64,000 nt of DNA from assembly GCF_026914265.1 (NCBI RefSeq), contig NC_069134.1, positions 12,629,758 through 12,693,757 on the forward strand. The letters run 5' to 3'. The notes under the pieces are model-generated. The model was not told the DNA's origin. It worked only from the letters and a program-made list of their open reading frames with translations, and did no database searches. The position numbers and the translations under genes were made by a program. This DNA comes from Mya arenaria. Its lineage: Eukaryota > Mollusca > Bivalvia > Myida > Myidae. Shown piece after piece: positions 11,205 to 24,000 of this stretch; within the stretch, counting starts at the first letter, position 1, and every line of letters begins with the position of its first letter.

Positions 11205-12765
11205 TACATCTTTATCAGAGTGCTTCCGGTAACGAGGCAAGCGTTTTTTTGTACCAGAGTGTTTCCAGTAATGAGGCAAGCGTTTTCTGTACCAGGATGT
11301 TTCCAGTAAAGAAGCACGTGTTTTCTGTATCAGAGTGTTTCCAGTAACGAGGCAAGCGTTTTCTGTACCAGGATGTTTCCAGTAAAGAAGCACGTGTTTT
11401 CTGTACCAGAGTGTTTCCAGTCACGAGGCAAGCGTTTTCTGTACCAGAGTATTTCCAGTAAAGAAGCACGTGTTTTCTGTACCAGAGTGTTTCCAGTAAA
11501 GAAGCACGTGTTTTCTGTATCAGAGTGTTTCCAGTAAAGAAGCACGTGTTTTCTGTACCAGAGTGTTTCCAGTAAAGAAGCACGTGTTTTCTGTACCAGA
11601 GTATTTCCAGTAAAGAAGCACGTGTTTTCTGTATCAGAGTGTTTCCAGTAAAGAAGCACGTGTTTTCTGTATCAGAGTGTTTCCAGTAAAGAAGCACGTG
11701 TTTTCTGTATCAGAGTGTTTCCAGTAAAGAAGCACGTGTTTTCTGTACCAGAGTGTTTCCAGTCACGAGGCAAGCGTTTTCTGTACCAGAGTATTTCCAG
11801 TAAAGAAGCACGTGTTTTCTGTACCAGAGTGTTTCGAGTAAAGAAGCACATGTTTTCTGTATCAGAGTGTTTCCAGTAAAGAAGCACATGTTTTCTGTAT
11901 CAGAGTGTTTCCAGTAAAGAAGCACGTGTTTTCTGTACCAGAGTGTTTCCAGTCACGAGACAAGCGTTTTCTGTACCCGGATGTTTCCAGTCACGAGGCA
12001 CATGTTTTCTGTACCAGGATGTTTCCAGTAAAGAAGCACGTGTTTTCTGTACCAGAATGTTTCCAGTCACGTGGCAAGCGCTTTCTGTATCAGAGTGTTT
12101 CCAGTAAAGAGGCACGTGTTTTCTGTATCAGAGTGTTTCCAGTAAGGAGTCAACTGTATTCTGTATCAGAGTATTTCGAGTAAGGAGGCAAGTGTTTCCT
12201 ATATCAGATTTTTTTTATGTACGAGACCAGTGTTTACTGTACCAGAGTGTTTCATGTACGCGGCAAGCGTTTCCTGTATCAGAATGTTTCGAGTAACGAA
12301 ACAAGCGTTTCCTTTACCAGAATGATTCCAGTAATGAGTCAAGCGTTTTCTGTATCAGAGTGTTTCCAGTAACGAGGAAAGCATTTTCTGTACCAGAGTG
12401 TTTCCAGTAACGAGGCAAGCGTTTTCTGTACCAGAGTGTTCCAGTAACGAGGAAAGCATTTTCTGTACCAGAGTGTTTCCAGTAACGAGGCGAGCGTTTT
12501 CTTTACCAGAGTGTTCCAGTAACGAGGAAAGCGTTTTCTGTACCAGAGTGTTTCCAGTAACGAGGCAAGCGTTTTCTGTACCAGAGTGATTCGGTAACGA
12601 GGCAAGCGTTTTCTGTACCAGAGTGTTTCCAGTAACGAGGAAAGCGTTTTCTGTACCAGATCAAATGTTTCCAGTAACCAGGCAAGTGTTTTCTGCACCA
12701 GAGTGTTTCCAGTAACTAGGCAAATGTTTCCTGTATCAGAATGTTTCCAGTAACGAGGGATGTAT
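11205..12765. repeat. 38-bp satellite array, about 41 copies
   Basis: Tandem copies of a 38-bp unit formed by 'gtttccagtaaagaagcac' followed by 'gtgttttctgtaccagagt'. Two main versions alternate: one with the perfect E-box CACGTG and one with 'gaggcaagcg' in that place. Units with CACGTG are concentrated at about 11310-12115. From about 12200 the array is more diverged, and 37-bp units ('gagtgttccag' at 12435 and 12510) create a local 75-bp dimer. Minus-strand frames such as LLYWKHSDTEN are period artefacts. Confidence 0.97.
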
Positions 12766-14005
12766 ATTCTAAAACAGACTGACAAAGCAAGACATGTGTT
12801 TAAAGAAACGGCTGGTGGAAAAACAAGCATCTATTATGAATGTACCCGCGTATTTTCCTGCGAGTTCTATCAATCCAAAACCTGCCCGCGCTTGAAAAGT
12901 ATACGTGACCTTTGTGATATGATCTTAGTCATACCCTCAAACAACAATAAAACTCAAACAATGATCATTCAAATTTAATCGTGTGTTTTGATTATCTTTT
13001 TGACACATCGGGTTCTACTTAAGGGCCATCGAGTAAGCACACTATTAACATGGAATTCCGGACTTCGGTGCTTCATTGAAAATAAGTTGACTTTGTGACA
13101 CATAAGACAGCATTTAGGCAAAAATTATAGCCTTTATCATGCCTTGAATGATACTTGTATTGTTCTTAGAGATAATGTAAGTAGTATAGGCATTTAAATA
13201 GGCCCTGGTTCGGTCATTTCTTGCTTATATTAGAGTTTATTGTCCATGTTTATCGGTAAACTTCACGCAAATCTTGCTAAAACTCTCATTAAATGTTCAG
13301 CATTATTTATTGTTTCATTTTCATCATGTTTACCCACTTCACTAACATTTTCTTTATTAACAACGGCTCTTGACTACAAGTCCCTGCACCATACCACCCC
13401 GTGTTTGCTCTTTCATGAGAGAAAGCAGATAGGGAACAATTTACAGCCACTTTAAGGGACCTTTGCTGTGACCTATTGAGTTCCAGGGTTCCATTCCTAT
13501 TGTAGTATGAACGTAGAGTATAAACACGCATAAATAATATGCAAATGGCTCCTCGAAGGTTCAAATGCAAGAATAAGCTTGTTTTTCCAGGGTCATATTG
13601 TAATAAACGTTTCATTCGCAGCTGATATAAATCTGTCATGTGGCAAAGAGGGCAACATTGCCCGTGATTATTGGATGCAAAACAAATAAAAACACAATCA
13701 CAGAAAGGTTGTGATTCATAAATATTGTTTCAAATGTCATTAGTTATAATTCAATAGTTTGGCTGAGGGTACTTGCTTTTTTATTCATATTTTCAATAAA
13801 TGTTATCATTAGTGCCCTTGTCGGATGCAATTGAAGCACATTGATGGAATACCGTATACATGTATAATATTACAAAATTTACTTGTGTTCGTAAAGTTGA
13901 TCAAGACATGACAATATGCCAGCCCCGAACATGTAGGTGCTTTATCTTAATTTTATCGAACCAAGCTTTACAATCACTCGATCATGATTGTTAAATGCAA
14001 ATAAT
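12766..14005. other. Intergenic, nothing recognised
   Basis: About 1.2 kb between the satellite and the tRNA gene. The open frames here (for example 13240-13455 and 13307-13639) are short, overlap on opposite strands and show no known domain. Confidence 0.5.
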
Positions 14006-14010
14006 AAAAA
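14006..14010 (-). terminator. RNA polymerase III terminator
   Basis: A run of five T on the minus strand begins five bases past the 3' end of the tRNA-Pro gene. This is the usual pol III stop signal. Confidence 0.7.
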
Positions 14011-14015
14011 GTTAG

Positions 14016-14086
14016 GGCTCGTCCGGGATTTGAACCCGGGACCTCTCGCACCCTAAGCGAAAATCATACCCCTAGACCAACGAGCC
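14016..14086 (-). tRNA. tRNA-Pro (anticodon AGG)
   Basis: The minus strand folds as a full cloverleaf. The acceptor stem GGCTCGT pairs with ACGAGCC, the anticodon loop is TTAGGGT with AGG in the centre, and the T arm CCGGGTTCAAATCCCGG carries a perfect B box (GGTTCAAATCC). The A box is in the D arm (TGGTCTAGGGG). The anticodon stem opens with a T-G wobble (TTCGC with GCGAG) where I expect a C-G pair in the common animal sequence, which leaves the stem intact. No intron is present, and CCA is not encoded. It reads AGG, so after A34 is changed to inosine it serves CCU, CCC and CCA. A T5 terminator follows. It looks functional. Confidence 0.96.
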
Positions 14087-14142
14087 GTATTATGGTCTGT
14101 CTACGAACGGAGAAAATACGTACATTATCGTACGTTACAATG

Positions 14143-14299
14143 GAAAGGTTTCGGTTAAATGTCAGGGGGAGTACCCCCTAAATCCCACAGCCAACACTTT
14201 AAACCAAATAAATTTCGGTTCTGAGGGAGGGGCGCAAGTCAATACGTACGCCCCTAAGTTATGCCCCCTCTTACTTCGATTCCTGGATCCGCCCCTGCA
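14143..14299 (-). mobile_element. DNA-transposon end, hAT-like terminus
   Basis: Read on the minus strand, the segment starts at 14299 with CAGGGGCGGATCCAGG, the kind of terminus common in hAT-type DNA transposons. It continues through a patch with 'gggggcat' and 'aggggg' stretches that is GC-rich for this area. I did not find the matching other end, so only one terminus or a truncated copy is visible. Confidence 0.4.
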
Positions 14300-17200
14300 T
14301 TCTTGTCATATCCATAGCGTGCTTATTATATATTTATATATATCTACCTCAGTAGACCACCCGTGTAAGCCCCATAAGGCATAGAACGAATTTAGTTACC
14401 TCCCTTTTAGAATAAAATAATTTTATGAAATTACCCTACTTTGATGACAAGGTTAAAAACAAAATACACAAGTTGTGCACATTTTGCAACTCCTTTACCT
14501 ACACCCGTGTTAATTAGGCGGGGTGCAAGGATAGTACTGGAACTAGATCGAAAGATGCTGGATGCTTACATTAGGATCAAGGTCAAGGTCAGTCTTTAGT
14601 CCGCTGATTCAGTCGGAAATTGTCGTGGATATTATTATAATAGTCCGTGACATTGGTTGTAACCTTGGTTATCTTGATAGTAATGAGTTTTGGGGAAGCT
14701 CATAGTTTTATGGCGATAACTATGTGTGACTCTTAAGGGGAAGGTCCAGGCCACTGTCATTATATTAATCAAATTTTGACTAGTGCACATATTTTAGTAC
14801 GGACCTTTGATTGAAACTACACATATGGGGAATTAATTCTATAGGGACATGCTAATGATATTTGTACCTGACTTAGGGTTAGTGTAAGATCGAAAACTCT
14901 TGCTCAAACATCTTATAAATCACCATATTCAAATGATTGATGTCAATTAAGCATTCTAATCAACAATGTAGGTAATATTGAAGTCATTTGATGGTGTCCT
15001 TATACGAAGATGGTAACTTTTCTTGCATTTCCTAACATTGGTGCGCGAACTGTAATTGTTAATTCCGCCTTGGCTATGATGGACATCATTACACGCATAC
15101 TCCTGTATGTGTGTGTTTCTGTTATTGTTTAAAACACTAATAGGTGAAAGTGACCTGTTATTTTTAGAAAGCAAAAAGTTGAGTGAAATTTCGAAACTAT
15201 GGCATATGACAGATTGGAATTGTTTAAGGGTTCAGATCGACTTATGATAATATTAATCTGATTTCTTTTCGATTCGTGTAACTTAATCTGCGAAAAGTGT
15301 TTGTTGTAAGTAAATTAAGCAAAGTTATTTTGTTTATTTTCATTAAGGATTAAAATTAAGTAGATTATGATATGAAATACAAATTACCCGGCATTGTTTA
15401 TGTGTCAGGGATTACCGCAATAACGATTAAGCAAAGTTGCTCGTTACATTAAATTTGGTTCTCCAAATTAAGTAATCATGGTGGTCAACACGTAGCAGAG
15501 AACAAAACTGTTCGTTACAGTCCATTTCAACATGGCATGACGTTCATTTAAATTGGGAGAGGGCCGTAACTGATGTTGGTATAAGTCGTGGCCAAATCCC
15601 TTTGCATGTTTGATATCTAATTATTTGTCTCAAATCCAATGTTAACCTATTTATGTTCATCGGTATTGATTGATCTTTTGTTTTTACATTGATGCAATAA
15701 AATATAATTCAATTAAATTTAAATTGGCAAATATAATTGTTACTTTTATTTTTCATCTTTGCATGCTTGTACATACAATTCGTGTCTAAATTCACGCTAT
15801 AATAAGGATGTTCAAAAGGGTTTCCGTTGTAACGCCAACCCCAATGGTGCTGTTTTGACATCTTCAATGCATTTTTCAGACATGCTAAACCACTCACTCT
15901 TAACAGCTGTATTAAAACTTGATTTGAAATACATCTCTTCTCACATCAACATCATCAGCTTCAATGAAAAGACCTACAAACTACCCACCTGACGCAAACA
16001 TCTGATCGCTGTCTAATTCGATAGTTGTTTCAATTACACTCTCCGAGTATTCATTTCACGACTGAACAAAACTAATTGTTTTCCAATTCAGCCTAACATT
16101 TGTCCAAGGGCAACTAATAAATAGCATTAGCTAAAAATATTGCCACCAAAATGAGAAAATATTAGCCGAGTTGGGACTTATCCTGTTCCGCATTGTTGTG
16201 GGATGCTCATGAAGTCATCGGGCGTAATATGACTAATTTGGCGAGCGCACTTGAGATGCGCGCCCCTCCTTGCCAAATGGTGTATTTGAATACAAAGTAA
16301 TTACTGTTGGGCTCGGTGATGGGTTCAGTATCAGCGACATGGCTTCGAGTAGCGGGTAACCCGAGGAGTGGGGGAGCATGTGTTGACTGACATTTGCTGT
16401 TGCCCTCCAGCTATGGGGCTTATACTGCCTGATTGAGGTCGTGGCGTCTTCATGCCCGTCTTTATGAGTCGTCATAGGTTGTAATTATTGATATTTTGGC
16501 ACCGGAAGAGCAGTCCCAATTACGTGATTTTAATTGTGAATTAACAGAATATATCATTTTCGTAAAATATCCTGCACCCGGGTTCTGGATACAAGTTCTC
16601 CAACCAGTTTTCCGCAGAACACCCTGCACGAGGGTGGTGACGACTCACAGAAGGGCCTTTTCAGGTTTTAACACTGGCGGCCAATGGACGAGTTTTGGGG
16701 CTACCCAACCTTTCTACATTTATATGATGATATATAAAACAAACTCAATTATTTCCATGCTAATTTAGAACCATCATCATAATATTTTGCACACACACTG
16801 GGGAGGCTGCTTAGCCGGTTCGTTCCAGTCGAAGACCAGCTCACTTTGAAAAAAACAACATGGCGGACAGTGATCCAAATGAGTGTTGAAACACCATTAA
16901 GTTATAAGAGCAAAAAGATAATCTGCGGTATCATTGTTTTGAAGAAATTAAGATGTAATGGCTACATGCAGAATCTCCATCAAGTTGTTGAACTTGTACA
17001 CAAAAAATACAATCCAAGGGCCCGGCGGAAATCGGTAACGAGTCTTGCCGTTACTTGCTTGTAGCACGTGCCCGCGGGACACATGAACCATGCTTATACA
17101 CTGTATAATCATGTGTGAACTGACTAGATACAGAGATGTGGGTAGGAGAAACATCTATATTCCACTCCGACCGATAGAAGATACTTATAGGCATTGTCGG

Positions 17201-17935
17201 ATAGTCACTCAAAGCTTTGTTTTGTTTAAGGGGTTGAAGTGAGGTTACTATAATGCTGGTGGATAATTTTCTCGACATAAGGTTACTTTGTTAGGTTTTG
17301 AAAATGGACAGTAACGCTAAACATCAACGCATTAATTTTGAAAGGCATACTATATAGACTAATACCCTTAAAATACTGATCATATAGAGCCTACTGTCGA
17401 TGACGAGGCAACGCGGTGCTTTTGTTCGAAACACGGCATTGTTGCGTTTTGGAAATCCATTTAAAACCATAAACAAACCATCGCAGTTTAAACTGTGGAT
17501 ATATTATTTATTCAACTTGTTTCTTAATTGTTTCACTCACTTTCAATAATATGAGTGTTTATTCAATCGAAACTGCATTATTATAACGATGTTTGCCGAC
17601 GGGTACAAGAACGAAAATACTTTTGTTTCAGTTTCAGGCTGTGTTCATAAATCAACATGTTTTATAAAGGCGGCAGTCACAACTTGAGGCTGTTGAGTAC
17701 ACACCATGTTTTAGCAAAACCTTTCTTGATCCAGGCACATTTGTGCACACATAAATAGACTCTTTTGTTGGTGGCACGTTAAGGCATAACAGTATCGGTC
17801 TTTCTGTTTCGGTGTTTAGAAATATTTCCATTGGTCCAGCTTGTACATGCATGTTCTTAGTAAAACCAAAGACATGTAAAAACCGCGTCCGAATAAGTTT
17901 CTGCATTTGTAGGTCAGCAGTGCCAGTCACGGTTG
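14300..17935. other. Intergenic, no supported gene
   Basis: About 3.6 kb without a supported gene. A more GC-rich patch at 16200-16720 has short frames on both strands (16233-16475 minus, 16496-16768 plus) and resembles dispersed-repeat material, but I could not define its ends. The rest is AT-rich. Confidence 0.45.
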
Positions 17936-18066
17936 CGCACCAGGAACGGTGCAGCCGGCCTGGGTAATGGTGCTTGGTGGATCAAGCGCCCCAGTCGCGG
18001 GTCCACCCGCGCGTGTTTGCAAGCGTCTGAGTGGGATCGATCCCGCCGCTCGCACTAAACGACACC
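17936..18066 (-). mobile_element. Possible tRNA-derived SINE remnant
   Basis: This is a GC-rich island in AT-rich sequence. On the minus strand it has a B-box-like GGATCGATCCC preceded by an A-box-like 'gtcgtttagtgcgagcgg', then a unique tail that includes 'cgttcctggtgcgcaaccg'. The order fits the tRNA-like head and body of a SINE. No target-site duplication was identified. Confidence 0.35.
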
Positions 18067-21000
18067 AGAGATTATCTAAATAGAGTATGAAAACCGTTCA
18101 AATGATTTAATACCACGCTGCTTCAACACAAACAAACTCAATGCTCAACAGCATTTAAATTTATACACTGCTTTCTATAAAAAAATGATATTTCATTGAA
18201 GTGGCGTAAATTATAAACACAACGCTCTTTGAATCGCTGTGAATATCAATACTTCTGAATCGTTGTCATCAAATTTAGGTACTGAATGTTTAAAAGTCGC
18301 TTGAATAAACTATAATAACCTCTGTAATTGTACAGATTAGTGATATTTAGAACACTCTCAGACGCCCAAATTATTCTTGCAGTGTTTTGTAGTATTCGAG
18401 TATAAAGCACTTAATCACAATTTCATTTTTTATTTCAAAGAAGTCGATATGGTGTGAAACTATTTGGAGAAAACTGCACCGAGTTTCCTTCCGAGGTTCT
18501 GTGAGTGCATTTTTTTGTCAATAAAAGAAATTGTTTACATAAACGTAATCGTATAAAGTTAATAATCAAACCCATTGAGTAAAATAAATATTATTCCCCA
18601 TAAAAAGTATTTTGTAGGATGTCTGCACTTTTATTGTGACTCACACTAGTCATCATAGCAACTACTAATAATCTGTTTCTGACGGTCAACCCTATGGCTT
18701 GACATTGCGGTCAATTCATGCTGCTGTTTTGTAAATAATGCACGCTAAATTAGCAATATCTGCTTTTGCATTGTCAAATATTTTTCCACAGAAGAAATCA
18801 AAGCGATGTAACCCGCAAAAGCAGGTGGCTTGTCCGCCATTGTGAATAAGAAGCTCTTCAGTCCAGTGAGGCGAGAAATATCCATATTCTCTCGCTCACG
18901 TGGTTTTTAAACGAGACTTAACTCAAAGAAATTTCGCAACGGTACTTCAAAGTTGTCTACTCTGTTCCTTATGGCTAAAGCTAATGTGATATTCTGGCAA
19001 GTGAAAGCAACGTCATTTGCCGTGAAATTGTAAATTACACGGTAGGTCCCAAGAGCCACTCATTTGGAGGGTCATTCAGACTTGGGACCATCCCCTCTCC
19101 TTGATGCGGCCAATTACAGCCAAAATACTGAATTGAGTAACTGGCAGGGAAATTAATGATGTAAAGGTGATGCTGATAGACGAGTCCTGTGATATTGACA
19201 ACATTTATATTGAATTGCGTGAGTTTGGAAATAACATTGGCAGTTCATAATTATTAACATAAATTCATTAATGTTGTAAATAACATGTGTACATATTTTT
19301 TTGCTGTTTTATGATGATTTCTACAGATCGTCTATTATGAAATGACTATTTTTATTGTTTTTGAACGGCTTATAGGTCGCTTTTCCAAAAAGTTATTGAG
19401 GCCACTCCACAGTTGACACCGAGATTAATATTTATTATTTATGGAAATTTGATTTCCAATATCATATCAATGTTTGCTCGGTTTTCATTATCTTGTACAA
19501 CAGTTTACAGTATAGAAACACTTCACGCCTTTAAATGTAAATCTTTATTTGTACGATTATATTTCCCGCCATAATTCGCAGCGCAATAAACTAGTCGGAT
19601 AACTTTTGTATTTATCTGACACACTTGTGTCACGGTTTTATTTTATTTGAAATGTGAAATTTATGAATTTACCCAGAGATAAGTGAAATGGCAGTGTTTG
19701 TTTAGATTCGGTTTATATCATTTTCAAAAGTAACTATTTTCATAAAGGCCTTGTTCTCACTTGAAAAACTCACAGAGACGACTTAAAAATACATTTTGTT
19801 TATAGGAGTGTAATATTTATTTAAACATCATTGATTTCCCACAAAATCTGCATTAAGCCCGGGGCTGTTTCATGTTACGTGTTTATTGTCTAACCAATGC
19901 CTTTTGGGAGATATTAAAAGCACAAAATTTCTTTTATGTCTGCGGTTCCCGTTAAAGAAGAATATTAAAATTCTAATTTTATTGCTTTTGGAAGGAAATA
20001 GCAACATTTTGTTTATTTTGCCGTTTATTTGTGAACAAAAATGTTTATTAGGAAAATAAAGGTAGATGCATTTAAAAGTTTGACAAACAAACCGACTTCT
20101 TATAATGTGCATACGTAAGGATAACGACATGTTTTTGCGGTACCAGGTACAAGCTGTATACATAAATAGTTTATATAACCGTAGTTAAGTGAAACCTTTT
20201 TTTACATTACATTAACATAAAATACATTTGATCAAACAACCAAAAGTTATTAAAAGTACCACAAATGTACGTATACACCCGTCTGTCTGTAACTTTGTGG
20301 ACTTTTCAGAAAGTAAAGACGATCCGTCCCATGATTGAACCTGTATTTGAAACTTACGGAATATAAATATCATTGAACAGGTAAAAGGGATTAAAATCGA
20401 ACAATACTCAATATTTCAAATATGAAAAACTAAGGGAAATATTCCATCACACTTGTTGAGCGATTATATTTTCCATTTACCATGACCGTTCACAAACATT
20501 ATTATTTAAGTATTTTGGATCCTTTGTGTAGGTAATAATTAATGAGTATTATCTTAAGAAAGTTCAAATTCGCCGTTTTATTTCTTGCGTGTAGTTCAAT
20601 CGCCCAAAATCCACATTTTAATAGTTTTTTGTCAGTAGCTATAGTAACGCATATGAAGTAGTTGTAGAATTTTCTTAGATCAAGTCATAACACTATATAC
20701 TATAATACATTTTAATAAAAAACAAGGATATGTAAAAAATCACATTTTGTGTGATCTAAAACGAAAGATTTCGTGTTAAAATTCTCTAATTTACAAGTAC
20801 AGGTTTTTTTCATACGATGCCTGCCTTACTTTGTGCATATCACGGCATGGCAACTTGTTCGTAACGTATGATACACATGCACACTTTCATGCCCCATAAT
20901 ATTCGAATCCATTGGTCACTGATGTGTTTCACGTAACAGTCATCTTGATTTTCAGGTTGAGTATCCATGTAAAACCCGAGTGAATGTTTTATTATTAGAT

Positions 21001-24000
21001 TTTCGCCAATGTGCAAGATCCGTTAGCTGTTAAATTATTATCAACTTAATCAAAAGGTCAGTCTTTAAGACGCAGAAATTCCGTTAAACATCAATTGAAC
21101 ATCGATCAAACTGCCCAAATCAACCCGGGCCAAGCGTTCCAGCATTTAAAAAATGTAAGAGAGTCTTTGACATCTGTGAAGTACCGTATGGTCAGTGATC
21201 TGGACGGATAATGACACAGATTGTCAGAGAATTTGCAAATGTTGTGTACCTCTAGAAAATTACTATTAAATTGATTCAAATCTTTCAAAGTGTTAACTGC
21301 TTTTCAAACTGAAGGTCATCGTTTTGATAAATTCGTTTAAAGAATCATTGACCCCAGTTGAAAAAGTTGAAATCAAAAACAAAGAAGTCCTACTTGCAAA
21401 AAGTCAAACTCAAATACAATCGCAAACATCAACAGAAACGACAAAAATAATGTTCGCCATCACATAGTACTAAATGTAAATAATAAATATGTTTTTCTTG
21501 CAATCTAGTATGTTCTTTAATCTCAATGTCATAAAGTAAGATACAAAGACAGAGAAACACAGAGTTGTTACGTGTTTGTAGCCAAATTGATCTGGTCATC
21601 TTTTTATTCAATCGGTTTGCCTTGTCCGTTATACTAACAAAAAAGTGTGACCACCAGGACTAAATTCTTCTGATTGCAGATAACCAAGGTGAATTTTAAG
21701 TGGATCATCCCCTTATCGAGTCTTGCGTTAGGGTTTTGATGGTGTCAGTCAGGGAGCGCATTTTGCACCTCGTTTATTTTGGTCCATCAGGGACTTAAAG
21801 GACTTCTAAGGGAATGTGGGAAACATAATCTGGCAGTCCCACTGAAGCATTTTAAGGACTTATGAAATGGTAAAGAAAAGATGCTTGTCTTAATTGGCAG
21901 TATTTACACTCAGGGGTAATTCTTTTGTTTGTTTCCACTAACCCTACCGACCCTAGTTTTTCCTCCCGACTATACGATTTTTTTGCCGTAGTATTGTTTT
22001 TTTCGTAGTTTCCGAGAATATGCATTCTTTAAATTAACATGTTAACATTTGACTATTTTATATTCAAAATTTTCTACATGTTCCCTGAACAAGACCGATT
22101 TGGTACAGAATCCCGGATCTCATTTTTTGTGAAAACCGTGATTCTGTACCAAACCGCCCTTGTCTTGTATAAAAGAAAAAAAGTTATGCCTTCCTAACAT
22201 CCCTATGTTTTGAAGAAGTTAATGAGAACAAAGAACTGTTTTTTGGCCTAATTTAGTTGTATTTATTATTTGTATGTTACTATAACCGTATCTGTACAAA
22301 ATAACTAGCCAGGCAAAGAAGATGCACATCCATTGGCATTATGTTGTTTGTTTGTTCTTTTCCACACTTCGTTCTTTTGCTCGGGTGCTCGTTTATAGCA
22401 ATTGTTGTCTATCTTTGTGTTGTTATATCAAACTACTAGTAACATACAAACAATACGAATTGTCCATATACACTGTCATGAAGATGAAACATATTTGTTG
22501 TCTTTCTAAGCCCACCAATTATTCGAAATGACTCAAAGAAGCCTAAACTTTTAATGCGTGTCTCCCAAAATGACCTCGAAGCCACCTTATGAACGTTGTT
22601 TTGAGAAAAGTATGGCTTCTCAAAACCAATGTTTTGGCAAAATCTGTTTTTCGCAATGGACACACTTTGCTTCAAGGGACAGTTCTACGTCTTCGTCCAT
22701 TAAGATTGGACAATTAAGATTCTACCAAATATGGATGAAGACGATTTGACAATTAATTGGAAGATGCGACATGAAAGGTCGTGACGTGCTTTTCTGATTC
22801 ATTGAAAATTAAACCGGTAAAGAGTAATTCTTCTTTTTTTCAAAACTCATGGTAAATTTTCTTGAAAAAACCCCCCAAAGTTCTTGTATCGGTTATACAA
22901 ATAAAGGAATATATCAAGTACCCGTATAACCACCTCTGTTTCAAGAGTTTTGCCGTACTTTTGCCAAAAACATTCATCTTAAATCCGCACTGTTTTATTA
23001 CATCATTGGTTTGGGACGGAAATCTTTGAAGTTGCTGTTCGAATGTCTCTTTGCCCTTCCTAAATCTGTATCAAAACTTAGATGTTACAATTTGCCAAGA
23101 TTTACGGGTGTCTTTGCAAAGATAAGAGCCCATGTAACCTCTGAGCCCCGATCAATGCTTGTCTAAAATAACATTTACATATCCCGTTCATATAGTTTGC
23201 AAGTGCTCTTCAAAAGAAGTCGAAAGACAATATATTATTGGTGGTATTTAGGAGATTTTTGGTACTCCAATGCTTCCGTGGAGTTAAATAAACACACTTT
23301 GTCTTTGATCGTAAGACACTGTTAGATAGAGAAAAGAAAGATTGCTTCTTCTTCAAACCACAAAAGAAACCTTTATAAGCCTTGAAACATTTACCCATTT
23401 GTAAGTACTGCAAAAGAGGTATATATTTATCAAAACGACCGTTTATTTGTTTCTGTGTTACTTAAATAAAACGTAGTTAGTGGTCGTCAAATCTTGACCA
23501 AGGGGAATAACTCATTCAATGTTTTGCGTCATTGTTTTGACTAGCCTTATAAAACTGTATGTATCTCAGTGGTATTCGAGTTATTGCAAACATTATTTAA
23601 ACAGACGACAAATGGACCTGCCAGTTATTCTTTTTGTCTGTAGATCCGACAATTAAGATTAATGTTTAAAGAAAATCTGATTGTTTTATTTAATGGTTGT
23701 AAAAAAGAAGCTGTATATCAAATGTAATAAACCCGTATGATACGGAGTCCCTTTCAACGCCCACACAAAATAAACTGGATCGGAGTTGGTATTTGTATCA
23801 AGTCATTTTAAGTAATCCCATTTACCTCCCAAACTCCAAAAGCAACAACATAAATTTAAATTGGGTTCACATTTCAACAAAAATGCATGCCAAATAAAAA
23901 TCATTTTCGAATGCCAGAAGGGATTTTCTATCCTCTCATTTCAGACTGTGTTAATATCATTTCGCAATCTTTTCAATTACGAAAATAAGTCGGCTAAATA

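Noticed and set aside
11215..12830. Repeated frames with LLYWKHSDTEN and VFPVTRQAFSVPE
   Set aside because: They are produced by the 38-bp satellite. The unit is not a multiple of three, and frames persist only because the unit lacks stops in several registers.
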